Shown: positions 26,149 through 33,542 of the stretch, in pieces
Position numbering within the stretch: position 1 is the first letter of the stretch
How the letters are laid out: the number at the start of each line of letters is the position of its first letter
NCBI GenBank assembly: GCA_964291445.2
Contig: OZ219864.1
Coordinates: 310,001 to 374,000 of the forward strand
Source: JAPOXR01 sp964291445
Lineage (GTDB): Bacteria; Pseudomonadota; Alphaproteobacteria; Rhodobacterales; Rhodobacteraceae
Direction of reading: 5' to 3'
DNA length: 64,000 bases
Made by a program: the position numbers and the translations under genes
The notes under the pieces: model-generated
Databases searched by the model: none
What the model was told of the DNA's origin: nothing
What the model saw: only the letters and a program-made list of their open reading frames with translations

Positions 26149-26662
26149 GATGGAGTCGCCGGGCAGGTTAGTCGAAGGCCCGGCTGATTTCCATCTTCGC
26201 GTGTCCCGAACAGTCCCTTTCCTGTTGAACCTGGTTGTTCATCGGCCCGGGACTCGAATGCCGGGCACCCGTTCCAGGCCGCCCGGGCATCGATATCACG
26301 GGTCGCAGGGGCCAGTGGACCGATTGCCGGGCGGATAGAACGGCAGTAGTGTTGACTTGTCGCCATCGACCCCTGCCGCCTGGTCGTCCACCATGAGGCG
26401 GACCGGCGTTTCGCTCCATGCGAACCGTCGGGCATCGCCATGGCCGACCAGGCGGCGGTCAATGGCCCGGTCCCCGGACGCAGCCTGCACCCGATCCGTC
26501 TGCACGTAATCATATCGGCCAGGCCATCCGCAGGGGTCGTCGGCAGACAGGAAGTGGCTTGCTTCCGGCGGCGGCAGTGCTGGCGTTCGAATTGCGGGCA
26601 GTGTCAATATCGGTAATCGGGTATATGATTCCCGGTGATTTCCTGGAGGAAGGCGGCGGGAC
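26149..26662. other. Divergent intergenic region between the kynureninase fusion and the AKR/Liv operon
   Basis: 514 bases with no recognised gene. Promoters for both directions must lie here. On the plus strand a TATATGAT stretch about 40 bases before the AKR start could be a -10 element, with GTGTCAATATCGG upstream as a weak -35 region. No palindrome of a clear regulator and no local regulator gene were found, so control of this cluster is probably exerted from elsewhere. Confidence 0.4.
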
Positions 26663-27793
26663 ATGGGAGGCAACGAGGAGAATGGCGCATGCCCGGGCGA
26701 CGTGACGGGCGTCCCCGGAGTCGCTGTTCGGCCCGCCTATTCCATCTCGAGGATCATCAAGGGCTGCTGGCAACTTTCCGGCGATCATGGTGCGGTGAAT
26801 GCGAACCGGGCGATTGCCGACATGGTCCGTTTTGTCGATGCCGGTGTCACCACCTTCGATTGCGCCGACATCTATTCCGGCGTCGAGGAAAAGATCGGCC
26901 GGTTCCGCGCCGAACTCGCCAGGGTCCGGGGGCAGGATGCGCTGGACCGCATCAAGATTCATACCAAATACGTGCCTGATCGAGACAACCTGGCGACGCT
27001 CACCCCCGGTGATGTCGAAAAGGGCATCGACCGCTCCCTGACACGGTTGGGGATGGATCGGCTGGACCTGGTGCAGTTCCATTGGTGGGACACTGCCGTG
27101 CCCTGCCATGTCGACGCCGTGCGGCATCTCGGTACACTGCGCGACAAGGGCAAGATCGACCTGATCGGGGTGACAAATTTCGATGCCGGTCGCCTGGCAG
27201 CCTTGTGCGATGCGACCGATATCGCCTCGGCCCAGGTGCAAGCCTCCCTGCTCGACCGTCGCGCCTCGGGAGAGTTCGCCGCGCTGGCGGGACGCCGCGG
27301 CGTGAGCCTTTTCGCCTATGGCGTCCTGGCTGGCGGGTTTCTGACCGACGCCTGGCTCGGCAGGCCTGACCCCGGGTTCGACTTCGAGAATCGAAGCCTG
27401 GTCAAGTACCGCCTGATCATCGAGGAGTTCGGCGGCTGGGCGCTGTTCCAGGACCTGCTGACCGTGTTGCGTGCCGTGGCCGACCGAATTGACTGCGACA
27501 TCTCCACCATCGCCCTGCGGGCCACGCTGGACAGCCCCGGCGTCGCGGCAACAATCGTCGGCGGGCGCTATGCCAACCGGCTGAAGCCGGCACTGCGCGC
27601 CTTCGAGATCACATTGACGGCGCAGGATCGTTGCGAGATCGAGGCGGTCAGGTGTCGTTCGACCGGGCCCCGGGGTCCGGTTTACGGGCTGGAGCGCGAC
27701 GCCACCGGCAGGCACGGGCGGATCATGAAGACCAATCTCAACCGGGGCGACGACCGGCTGGACGGCGCCTCGATCCTGGACGAGGCCGGTTGA
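26663..27793 (+). CDS. Aldo/keto reductase
   Basis: A 376-residue AKR-fold protein. It starts with SRIIKGCWQLSGDHGAVN, has FVDAGVTTFDCADIYSGVEEKIGRF (catalytic Asp and Tyr of the AKR tetrad), a Lys in IKIHTKYVPDRDN, and MDRLDLVQFHWWD (His). Then come IDLIGVTNFDAGRLAAL and a C-terminal NADPH-binding part (AATIVGGRYANRLKPALRAF). The final 50 residues, rich in Arg and Gly, are an extra tail. It is paralogous in pattern to the AKR half of the fusion at 33509. The next gene starts 2 bases after its stop, so it heads the Liv operon. Probable NADPH-dependent reduction of a carbonyl; substrate unknown. Confidence 0.85.
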   Translation: MGGNEENGACPGDVTGVPGVAVRPAYSISRIIKGCWQLSGDHGAVNANRAIADMVRFVDAGVTTFDCADIYSGVEEKIGRFRAELARVRGQDALDRIKIHTKYVPDRDNLATLTPGDVEKGIDRSLTRLGMDRLDLVQFHWWDTAVPCHVDAVRHLGTLRDKGKIDLIGVTNFDAGRLAALCDATDIASAQVQASLLDRRASGEFAALAGRRGVSLFAYGVLAGGFLTDAWLGRPDPGFDFENRSLVKYRLIIEEFGGWALFQDLLTVLRAVADRIDCDISTIALRATLDSPGVAATIVGGRYANRLKPALRAFEITLTAQDRCEIEAVRCRSTGPRGPVYGLERDATGRHGRIMKTNLNRGDDRLDGASILDEAG

Positions 27794-27795
27794 TC

Positions 27796-28566
27796 GTGAC
27801 CGCAGACATGCTGTTGCAGCTTCGCGGCGTCACCAAACGGTTCGGGGGCTTCACTGCCGTTGACGCCATCTCTCTCGACCTGCCGCGCGGTGCGATCGGC
27901 GGTCTGATCGGGCCGAACGGTGCCGGAAAGACGACGCTGTTCAATACCATGGCTGGCCTGTTGAGGCCGGATGCAGGCGAGGTTCTGCTGGACGAGGCGC
28001 CGATCCAGAACCGTCCGCCGCACCGGATTTTCGCGCAGGGCCTTGCCCGAACGTTCCAGATCCCTCGCCCGTTTCCCGAAATGTCGGTGCTGGAGAACGT
28101 CATGCTGGTTCCGCCCGGACAGTCGGGCGAGCGTTTCTGGAATAACTGGCTGCGGCCTGGAATGGTGGCCCGGGAGGAGCGGGCAGCCCGTGCCCGGGCG
28201 GACGAGATCATCGATTTCTGCCGGTTGGCCGGCGTGCGCAACGATCAGGCCAGCACATTGTCCGGCGGGCAGCTGAAGCTGCTGGAGCTTGCGCGGGTGC
28301 TGATGGCCGAACCGAAGATCATCCTGCTTGACGAACCTGCAGCCGGGGTGAACCCGTCATTGATGTTGACGCTGGTCGACCGGATCAGGGCGCTGAACCG
28401 GTGCGGCCACACCTTCCTGATCATCGAGCACAACATGGACGTGGTCATGTCGATCTGCGATCCGATCTTCGTGATGGCGCAGGGGCGGTTGCTTTACGAA
28501 GGCGATGCCGGCGGCGCGCGTCGTGACCCTGCCGTGCTGGACGCCTATCTGGGAGACCTGCCATGA
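27796..28566 (+). CDS. Liv-type ABC transporter ATPase (LivG-like)
   Basis: A 256-residue ATPase of the branched-chain amino acid/urea importer group. Walker A GPNGAGKTT, LivG-type Q-loop GLARTFQIPRPFPEMSVLENVML, signature LSGGQLKLLELARVL, Walker B IILLDEPAAGVNP and switch His IIEHNMD. The LivG-typical insertion (ERFWNNWLRPGMVAREERA) is present. The GTG start at 27796 is used because the ATPase pattern begins at once (MLLQLRGVTKRFGG) and the upstream open frame overlaps the AKR gene; ATG 27808 is an alternative. It overlaps the next gene by 4 bases. Confidence 0.93.
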   Translation: MTADMLLQLRGVTKRFGGFTAVDAISLDLPRGAIGGLIGPNGAGKTTLFNTMAGLLRPDAGEVLLDEAPIQNRPPHRIFAQGLARTFQIPRPFPEMSVLENVMLVPPGQSGERFWNNWLRPGMVAREERAARARADEIIDFCRLAGVRNDQASTLSGGQLKLLELARVLMAEPKIILLDEPAAGVNPSLMLTLVDRIRALNRCGHTFLIIEHNMDVVMSICDPIFVMAQGRLLYEGDAGGARRDPAVLDAYLGDLP

Positions 28567-29315
28567 CGGCGTCGCATGTGCTTGAGGCACGGGACGTGAT
28601 CGCCGGATACGTGTCCGACATGCCGATCCTGCATGGGGTGTCAATCCATGCGGATGCCGGCGAAGTGGTATCGATCATCGGCCCGAACGGCGCCGGGAAA
28701 TCAACCCTGGTCAAGGCAATCGCGGGGCTGGTGCGGGTGTCGGCCGGCAATGTTCGGCTGGACGGGCGCGACATCACCGGTATTGCTGCCCACAAGCTGG
28801 CCGCCGAGGGCGTGGGCTACGTGCCCCAGACCGGGAATGTATTCGCAACATTGACCGTCCGCGAAAACCTCGTGATGGGCAGTGCGCCGCTGGCCAAGGC
28901 CGACATGCAGGTGCGGATCGAGGAAATCTGTGCAATCTATCCAGCCCTGAAGGACAGGATGGGAGACAAGGCCGGCTCTCTTTCCGGTGGCCAGAGGCAG
29001 GTTCTCGCCGTTGCCCGGGCGCTGCTGGCAAGACCGAGGCTGATGCTCCTGGACGAGCCGACCGCGAGCCTGTCGCCGATGGCTGCAAGCGAGCTTTTCG
29101 CCGTGGTGCGGGGCCTTGCCGAGGATGGGGCCGCGGTGCTGATGGTCGAGCAGAACGCGAAGGCGGCGTTGCGCGTGTCGGCACGGGGCTACGTGCTGGC
29201 AGAGGGGCAGAACCGGATCGAGGGGCCAGCTGCCGACCTGCTGGCCGATGAAGGGATTGGCGAGATATTTCTCGGATTCAGGCGCGAATCGGCCGAGATG
29301 GAGGGCGCAGGATGA
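28563..29315 (+). CDS. Liv-type ABC transporter ATPase (LivF-like)
   Basis: A 250-residue ATPase with the shorter LivF pattern: VIAGYVSDMPILHGVSIHADAGE, Walker A GPNGAGKST, GVGYVPQTGNVFATLTVRENL, signature LSGGQRQVLAVARAL, Walker B LMLLDEPTASLSP and MVEQNAKAAL in place of the EHDM segment. It pairs with the LivG-like protein to energise the two permeases encoded next. Overlaps of 4 bases on both sides (ATGA) show a tightly coupled operon. Confidence 0.93.
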   Translation: MTASHVLEARDVIAGYVSDMPILHGVSIHADAGEVVSIIGPNGAGKSTLVKAIAGLVRVSAGNVRLDGRDITGIAAHKLAAEGVGYVPQTGNVFATLTVRENLVMGSAPLAKADMQVRIEEICAIYPALKDRMGDKAGSLSGGQRQVLAVARALLARPRLMLLDEPTASLSPMAASELFAVVRGLAEDGAAVLMVEQNAKAALRVSARGYVLAEGQNRIEGPAADLLADEGIGEIFLGFRRESAEMEGAG

Positions 29316-30223
29316 TCCTGCAGCATATCGCGGACGGAATCCTGAGCGGTGCCATCGTCGGGCTCGGAGCAATCGGTCTGAGCTTTACGATGAAGATGTT
29401 GCGCTTTGCCAATTTCTCGCATTCAGAATTGCTCACCTGGGGGGCGTACAGCGCGGTTCTGTTCCTGGCGTTCTTTTCCAGTTTCGGCGGGTTTTTCGAC
29501 CAGGTCATCGGTCCGTTCTCCTTCGGTCCGGGCTTGCTGCTCGCCATGCTCTGCGCCTGTGCTGCCACCTCGATCATCGCTCTGCTGCTGCATCGCTTCG
29601 TTTTCGAGCGGCTGAGTCGCACCGCAGGGCACATGACCATGGTCTTTGCCAGCTTCGGCGTGGCGCTGATACTGCGACACATGGTCGTGCTGATCTGGGG
29701 ATCCGATCCGATCTACTACTCCAGGGAGTTGCAATTCGCCATTCTGCTTCCCGGCAATGTCCGCGTGATGCCGGACCAGCTGTTCCTGCTGGGCCTCACC
29801 GTGGTCGTGGTCATCGCCCTGCATCTATTCATGACCCGTTCGCGCACGGGGATCGCCATGCGCGGCGTTGCCGAAAGCCCCGATCTCGCCCGAACCAGCG
29901 GCGTCAATGTCGATCGGATCATCACCTGGGTCTGGGTCATCGGCGCTTCCGGCGCCGCGATCGGTGGCGTGTTGTACGGCACGACGGTGCAACTCCGGCC
30001 GGAGCTCGGATTCAGCCTGATACTGCCGCTCTTCGCGGCGGCAATCCTTGGCGGCACGGGCAGCCTGTACGGTGCTGTGCTGGGCGGCTTGATCGTGGGG
30101 TTGTCGGAAAACCTCTCGGTGATGATCATCCCCACGACCTACAAGCCGGCGGTTCCATTTCTGCTGATCCTCGCCATCCTGTATTTCCGTCCCGAGGGCA
30201 TTCTTGGAGAGCGTTCCAGATGA
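29312..30223 (+). CDS. Liv-type ABC transporter permease (LivH-like)
   Basis: A 303-residue integral membrane protein. It has ADGILSGAIVGLGAIGLSFTMKMLRFANFSHSE near the N-terminus, a RTGIAMRGVAESPDLARTSGVNVDRI coupling loop (EAA-like, about residues 180-205) and LFAAAILGGTGSLYGAVLGGLIVG near the end, all LivH landmarks. About eight membrane helices are expected. It forms the channel with the LivM-like protein. Confidence 0.92.
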   Translation: MILQHIADGILSGAIVGLGAIGLSFTMKMLRFANFSHSELLTWGAYSAVLFLAFFSSFGGFFDQVIGPFSFGPGLLLAMLCACAATSIIALLLHRFVFERLSRTAGHMTMVFASFGVALILRHMVVLIWGSDPIYYSRELQFAILLPGNVRVMPDQLFLLGLTVVVVIALHLFMTRSRTGIAMRGVAESPDLARTSGVNVDRIITWVWVIGASGAAIGGVLYGTTVQLRPELGFSLILPLFAAAILGGTGSLYGAVLGGLIVGLSENLSVMIIPTTYKPAVPFLLILAILYFRPEGILGERSR

Positions 30224-31167
30224 TCGGACTGGTTTCCTACATGGTCTTCTTTCTGATCCTGTCGCTGATCTTCGGCATTGCCGTGCTCGGGCTCAACCTT
30301 CAATGGGGCTTCACCGGGCTCTTCAATGCCGGCGTCGCCGGTTTCACCGCCATCGGCGCCTACACGATGGCAATCCTGACCGGACCGGCCAGGGACGCGG
30401 TATTCGGCGGATTCGAATTGCCCTTTGTCGTCGGGTTGATTGGCGCGATGATAGCGTCCGGAGTCGGCGCCGTCATCGTCGGTCTCGCCACGTTGAAACT
30501 CAGGCACGAATACCTTGCCGTCGCCACTTTCGGGATTGCGGTGACCATTCAACTCGTCTGCCTGAACTGGGAGTATCTTACCGGCGGCACGCTGGGCCTG
30601 ATTGGCATCCCGAACCCGTCCAAGCCCTGGGCCGACGGGCCGCTGGCACAGAACGCGCTGTATCTGCTCGTGGTCCTGGTCATCGTCGGACTGACCTTCG
30701 CCGCCCTGGAACGGATCGTGAAATCGCCGTGGGGCCGGATGCTGAAAGCGATCCGCGAGGACGATGTCGCCGCCGCCAGCCTCGGCAAGTCGCCCGGGCG
30801 GGTGCGTCTCGAGGCGTTTGTTCTCGGTTGCATGATCATGGGACTCTCGGGTGCGCTCTACGTCTCGTTCATCGGCTATGTCAGCCCCTGGGACTTCCTG
30901 CCGATCCTGACCTTCCAGATCTGGACAATGCTGATCGTCGGCGGCAGCGCCAACAATCGCGGGGCGCTGCTGGGCGCATTGATCGTCTGGGGAGTCTGGA
31001 CCATGAGCGGCTTTGTCATATCGCGCGTGGTCCCGTCGGAGATCCAGGCCCAGGGCGGCGCCATGCAAGCTGTATTGATCGGATTGATCCTGGTCGTTAT
31101 GCTGTTGATCCGCCCGCGCGGCCTGATCGGGGAGGAGTTGCACGTTTCGCGCCACGCAAGGTCGTAA
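30220..31167 (+). CDS. Liv-type ABC transporter permease (LivM-like)
   Basis: A 315-residue membrane protein. The start at 30220 (MIGLVSYMVFFLILSLIFGIA) overlaps the LivH stop; a much longer open frame upstream merely runs antisense-free through LivH and is not coding. LivM landmarks are LNLQWGFTGLFNAGVAGFTAIGAYT, LKLRHEYLAVATFGIA, the WGRMLKAIREDDVAAASLGKSPGRVRLEAF coupling loop, and VGGSANNRGALLGALIVWGVW. The N-terminus is shorter than in many LivM proteins. Confidence 0.92.
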   Translation: MIGLVSYMVFFLILSLIFGIAVLGLNLQWGFTGLFNAGVAGFTAIGAYTMAILTGPARDAVFGGFELPFVVGLIGAMIASGVGAVIVGLATLKLRHEYLAVATFGIAVTIQLVCLNWEYLTGGTLGLIGIPNPSKPWADGPLAQNALYLLVVLVIVGLTFAALERIVKSPWGRMLKAIREDDVAAASLGKSPGRVRLEAFVLGCMIMGLSGALYVSFIGYVSPWDFLPILTFQIWTMLIVGGSANNRGALLGALIVWGVWTMSGFVISRVVPSEIQAQGGAMQAVLIGLILVVMLLIRPRGLIGEELHVSRHARS

Positions 31168-31280
31168 TGGTGGACAAGGTCACACAGACGAAGTTTTGAC
31201 CGGAGGCGCCAGCAGTTAATGCCGCCCAGGCGGCCCATCAGGCCGGCGCCAAGGCCCGGCTCACAAGCAAGGAGGTGCAA

Positions 31281-32543
31281 ATGTTGCACAAATTCGGAAT
31301 GGCAGCCATTGCCACCGCGGTCATAGGGATCGGTTCTGCCGTCCACGCCGCGGATTGCCCAATCAAGCTCGGCGCAATCCTGCCGGTTAGCGGTCCGATG
31401 GGCCAGGTGGGCGAGCGGATCGCCGAAACCGGTCTTTTCGCGGTCGAGCAATTCAACGAAGCCGGCGGCGTTCAAGGCTGCCCGGTGGAATACGTGCTGC
31501 GCGATACGCAGGGCCAGTCGGCCGTCGGCGTGGACGCCGCAAAGAGCCTCGTCGATCTCGAGGGCGTGCAGGCGCTCATCGGCGCCGTGTCTTCCGGCGT
31601 CAGCCTGCCAGTCCTGACATCGGTCGTCGTGCCATCCAGGGTCGTGCAGGTTTCCTGCTGTTCATCGTCCGAGAGCTTCACGGCGCTCGCCGAGGAGGGC
31701 AAGACGGAGGGGTATTGGTTCCGCACCTACGCCACCAACCGCAGCCAGTCCGCCATGGGCGCAAAGCTGACTGTCGACAGCGGCTTCAAGAACACCGCGG
31801 TCATCTACGTCAACACCGATTTCGGGGTCGGCCTGGCAAAACGGTTCGAACAGGACATCGCCAAGCTTGGTGGCTCGATTTCCTCGATGGTGGCCTACAA
31901 TGAGAGCCAGCAAAGCTACCGCGCGGAAGTCACCAAGGCGCTGGACGGCAATCCGGATTCGCTCTTTCTCGTGGCCTTTCCCGTGGACGGCTCCACGATC
32001 ACCCGCGAATGGCTGGCCCTCGGCGGCACCGACAATTTGATCGTGAACAACTCGCTGCGGTCGGACGACTACTTCCAGGCCGTGGGCTCGAAATTCCTGC
32101 AGAATTTGCGGGGATACGACAGCGCCCAGCCGCGCCTGCAGTCGGTCGATACGTTTAACGAGATGTTCGAGGCGAGGTTCGACAGCCCGCCAAACGGTCC
32201 GGGCCTGCATTCGGTCTATGATGCGGTGACGGTGGTTCTCCTGGCGATGGAAGCTTCCGGCGACATCACCGGCGACAATATCCGCGACAATATCCGCCTT
32301 GTCACGTCGCCCGACGGGACAGAGGTCTATCCCGGCCCGGAAGGCATCGCCCGCGCCAAGGCGCTCCTGGCCGACGGCGAGACGATCCGTTACGTCGGCG
32401 CCACCGGCGCCCTGTCATTCGACGAGAACGGCGATGTGCAGGCTCCCAAGATGACATGGAAGCTCAACGGCGACGAGAATGTCGAGACCGGTTACCTGAG
32501 CACTGCGGAAGTCGCCGAGTTGATCAAGATGCTCGACGAATAG
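31281..32543 (+). CDS. Liv-type ABC transporter substrate-binding protein
   Basis: A 420-residue type I periplasmic binding protein. The signal peptide covers residues about 1-24 (cleavage near VHA-ADC). The mature start is CPIKLGAILPVSGPMGQVGERIAETG; then FNEAGGVQGCPVEYVLRDTQGQ, LIGAVSSGVSLPVLT, VSCCSSSESFTAL (two adjacent Cys in the usual ligand-contact loop), VIYVNTDFGVG and FDENGDVQ. The ATG at 31281 has a near-perfect AAGGAGGTG site. A 113-base gap precedes it, so it may be expressed more strongly than the membrane genes. The ligand is unknown; with IorAB and a kynureninase-like enzyme nearby, an aromatic amino acid derivative is a reasonable guess. Confidence 0.9.
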   Translation: MLHKFGMAAIATAVIGIGSAVHAADCPIKLGAILPVSGPMGQVGERIAETGLFAVEQFNEAGGVQGCPVEYVLRDTQGQSAVGVDAAKSLVDLEGVQALIGAVSSGVSLPVLTSVVVPSRVVQVSCCSSSESFTALAEEGKTEGYWFRTYATNRSQSAMGAKLTVDSGFKNTAVIYVNTDFGVGLAKRFEQDIAKLGGSISSMVAYNESQQSYRAEVTKALDGNPDSLFLVAFPVDGSTITREWLALGGTDNLIVNNSLRSDDYFQAVGSKFLQNLRGYDSAQPRLQSVDTFNEMFEARFDSPPNGPGLHSVYDAVTVVLLAMEASGDITGDNIRDNIRLVTSPDGTEVYPGPEGIARAKALLADGETIRYVGATGALSFDENGDVQAPKMTWKLNGDENVETGYLSTAEVAELIKMLDE

Positions 32544-32561
32544 TCGGCTGACAAGAAACCG

Positions 32562-32581
32562 GGGGGCGTTGCAACGCCCCC
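32562..32581 (+). terminator. GC-rich hairpin after the binding-protein gene
   Basis: GGGGGCGTTG / CAACGCCCCC is a perfect 20-bp palindrome 18 bases after the stop of the binding-protein gene. RNA would fold with a 6-base loop (TTGCAA) and a 7-bp GC stem. Only a short T-containing stretch (TTAT) follows, so it is more likely a partial terminator or mRNA-stabilising stem than a strong stop; the RidA gene starts 23 bases later. Confidence 0.6.
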
Positions 32582-32604
32582 TTATCCCCTGTCGGGAGGG
32601 CGTG

Positions 32605-33006
32605 ATGGCTGGCAAGCGCAGCCATGTGTTCAGTGGTTCGATCTATGAAGAGATGGCTGGCTATGCCCGTGCCGTGGTGGTGGACGACCGGATCTTCGTT
32701 TCGGGCACTGTTGGCGTCGATTTCGCGACCGGCGAGATGGCCGAGGGAGCGGCGGAGCAGGCGATGACTGCGCTCGATACCATCGAGACCGCGCTTGCCG
32801 AGGCAGGCTCCGGGCTGCACGACACCGTGCGGGTGCGTGCCTTCGTGCCGGACCCGGATGATGTGGCGGCGGTCGCGGCAATCCTGAAGGACCGCATCGG
32901 ACATGCCCGCCCGGCCAACACCACGGTGTGCTCGCCACTGGCCGTGCCCGGTGCGCGGGTGGAGATCGAGATCGAGGTGATTCGCGGCTCGGGCACACTC
33001 CCATGA
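32605..33006 (+). CDS. RidA-family protein lacking the catalytic arginine
   Basis: A 133-residue RidA/YjgF/Rid superfamily protein. It has FSGSIYEEMAGYARAVVVDDRIFVSGTVG at the N-terminus, ALDTIETALAEAG, and VRVRAFVPDPDD. The C-terminal signature is GHARPANTTVCSPLAVPGARVEIEIEVI. In active RidA the position after PA in this signature is Arg (Arg105 in E. coli numbering), which binds the imine substrate; here it is Asn. The protein therefore belongs to a Rid subgroup that lacks the classic 2-aminoacrylate deaminase site and may act on another imine or bind a ligand. The ATG at 32605 has GGGAGGG upstream. Confidence 0.88.
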   Translation: MAGKRSHVFSGSIYEEMAGYARAVVVDDRIFVSGTVGVDFATGEMAEGAAEQAMTALDTIETALAEAGSGLHDTVRVRAFVPDPDDVAAVAAILKDRIGHARPANTTVCSPLAVPGARVEIEIEVIRGSGTLP

Positions 33007-33044
33007 GCTGCGACGGTTCGGGCATGCCCCCATGAGCTGCGACG
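32988..33044 (+). repeat. 29-bp imperfect tandem duplication at the ridA / SRPBCC junction
   Basis: Bases 32988-33015 and 33017-33044 are near-identical copies (period 29); the 16-mer CCCATGAGCTGCGACG is exact in both. The duplication doubled the start of the SRPBCC gene. The first copy now opens a 10-codon frame (MSCDGSGMPP, 33003-33035) whose ATG overlaps the ridA stop and whose TGA overlaps the ATG of the real gene at 33032. Confidence 0.9.
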
Positions 33045-33496
33045 CAGCATTCATTCGTGTGAATCGTTCGGCCGACGAGGTCTTTGCCTTCATGGCAGAC
33101 CCGGCGAATATGAACCTCTGGTCGTTTGGCACATGGCGAACCGAGATTGACGACACGGGGCTGGTGCGCGGAACCTCGATGAAGGACGGTGCGGTGACCT
33201 TTGTGCGCATCGAGGCGCATCCGGACCAACGACTGATCGATTATCACCTGGGCACCACGCCCGACGCCCTGTCGCCGCGGGTCTTCGGGCGGGTGACGTC
33301 CGGAAGCGCCTTCGGCGACGGCCTGGGTGCCGGGTTGGTTCTGGCCGCCTATCGCACCGCCGACATGGACGATGCACGATGGGCGAGCCTGACTGCCATG
33401 CACCGGGTCGAACTGGACATCGTCAAATCGGCGCTGGAGACCGGCCATGACCATCGCACCACCAAGCGGGGCCCGTCTGAACATCGCACCGCCTGA
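33032..33496 (+). CDS. SRPBCC-like (START/polyketide-cyclase fold) protein
   Basis: A 154-residue protein whose pattern resembles the SRPBCC superfamily. It begins AAFIRVNRSADEVFAFMADPANMNLWSFGTW, typical of the first strand, helix pair and tryptophan of the fold, and continues with VTFVRIEAHPDQRLIDYHL and a C-terminal helix WASLTAMHRVELDIVKSALE. These proteins bind hydrophobic or aromatic ligands. The last 15 codons (HDHRTTKRGPSEHRTA) lie inside a local duplication and are probably not ancestral. Start at 33032; a duplicated ATG 29 bases upstream leads only to a 10-codon frame. Confidence 0.7.
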   Translation: MSCDAAFIRVNRSADEVFAFMADPANMNLWSFGTWRTEIDDTGLVRGTSMKDGAVTFVRIEAHPDQRLIDYHLGTTPDALSPRVFGRVTSGSAFGDGLGAGLVLAAYRTADMDDARWASLTAMHRVELDIVKSALETGHDHRTTKRGPSEHRTA

Positions 33497-33542
33497 CAGG
33501 GACCGTCCATGACCATCGCACCGCCTGACAGGGCCCATCTGA
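33446..33542 (+). repeat. Local duplications at the SRPBCC / AKR-RidA junction
   Basis: CATGACCATCGCACC starts at 33446 and again at 33508, with similar following bases for about 35 nt (period 62). The 20-mer at 33482-33501 recurs exactly at 33514-33533 (period 32). The copies include the start of the AKR-RidA gene (MTIAPP) and extend the SRPBCC reading frame, so both protein ends have been altered by repeat expansion. Confidence 0.88.

Noticed and set aside
29248..30219. Upstream extension of the LivM-like frame
   Set aside because: It overlaps the whole LivH-like gene in another frame; the ATG at 30220 overlapping the LivH stop is the normal coupled start.
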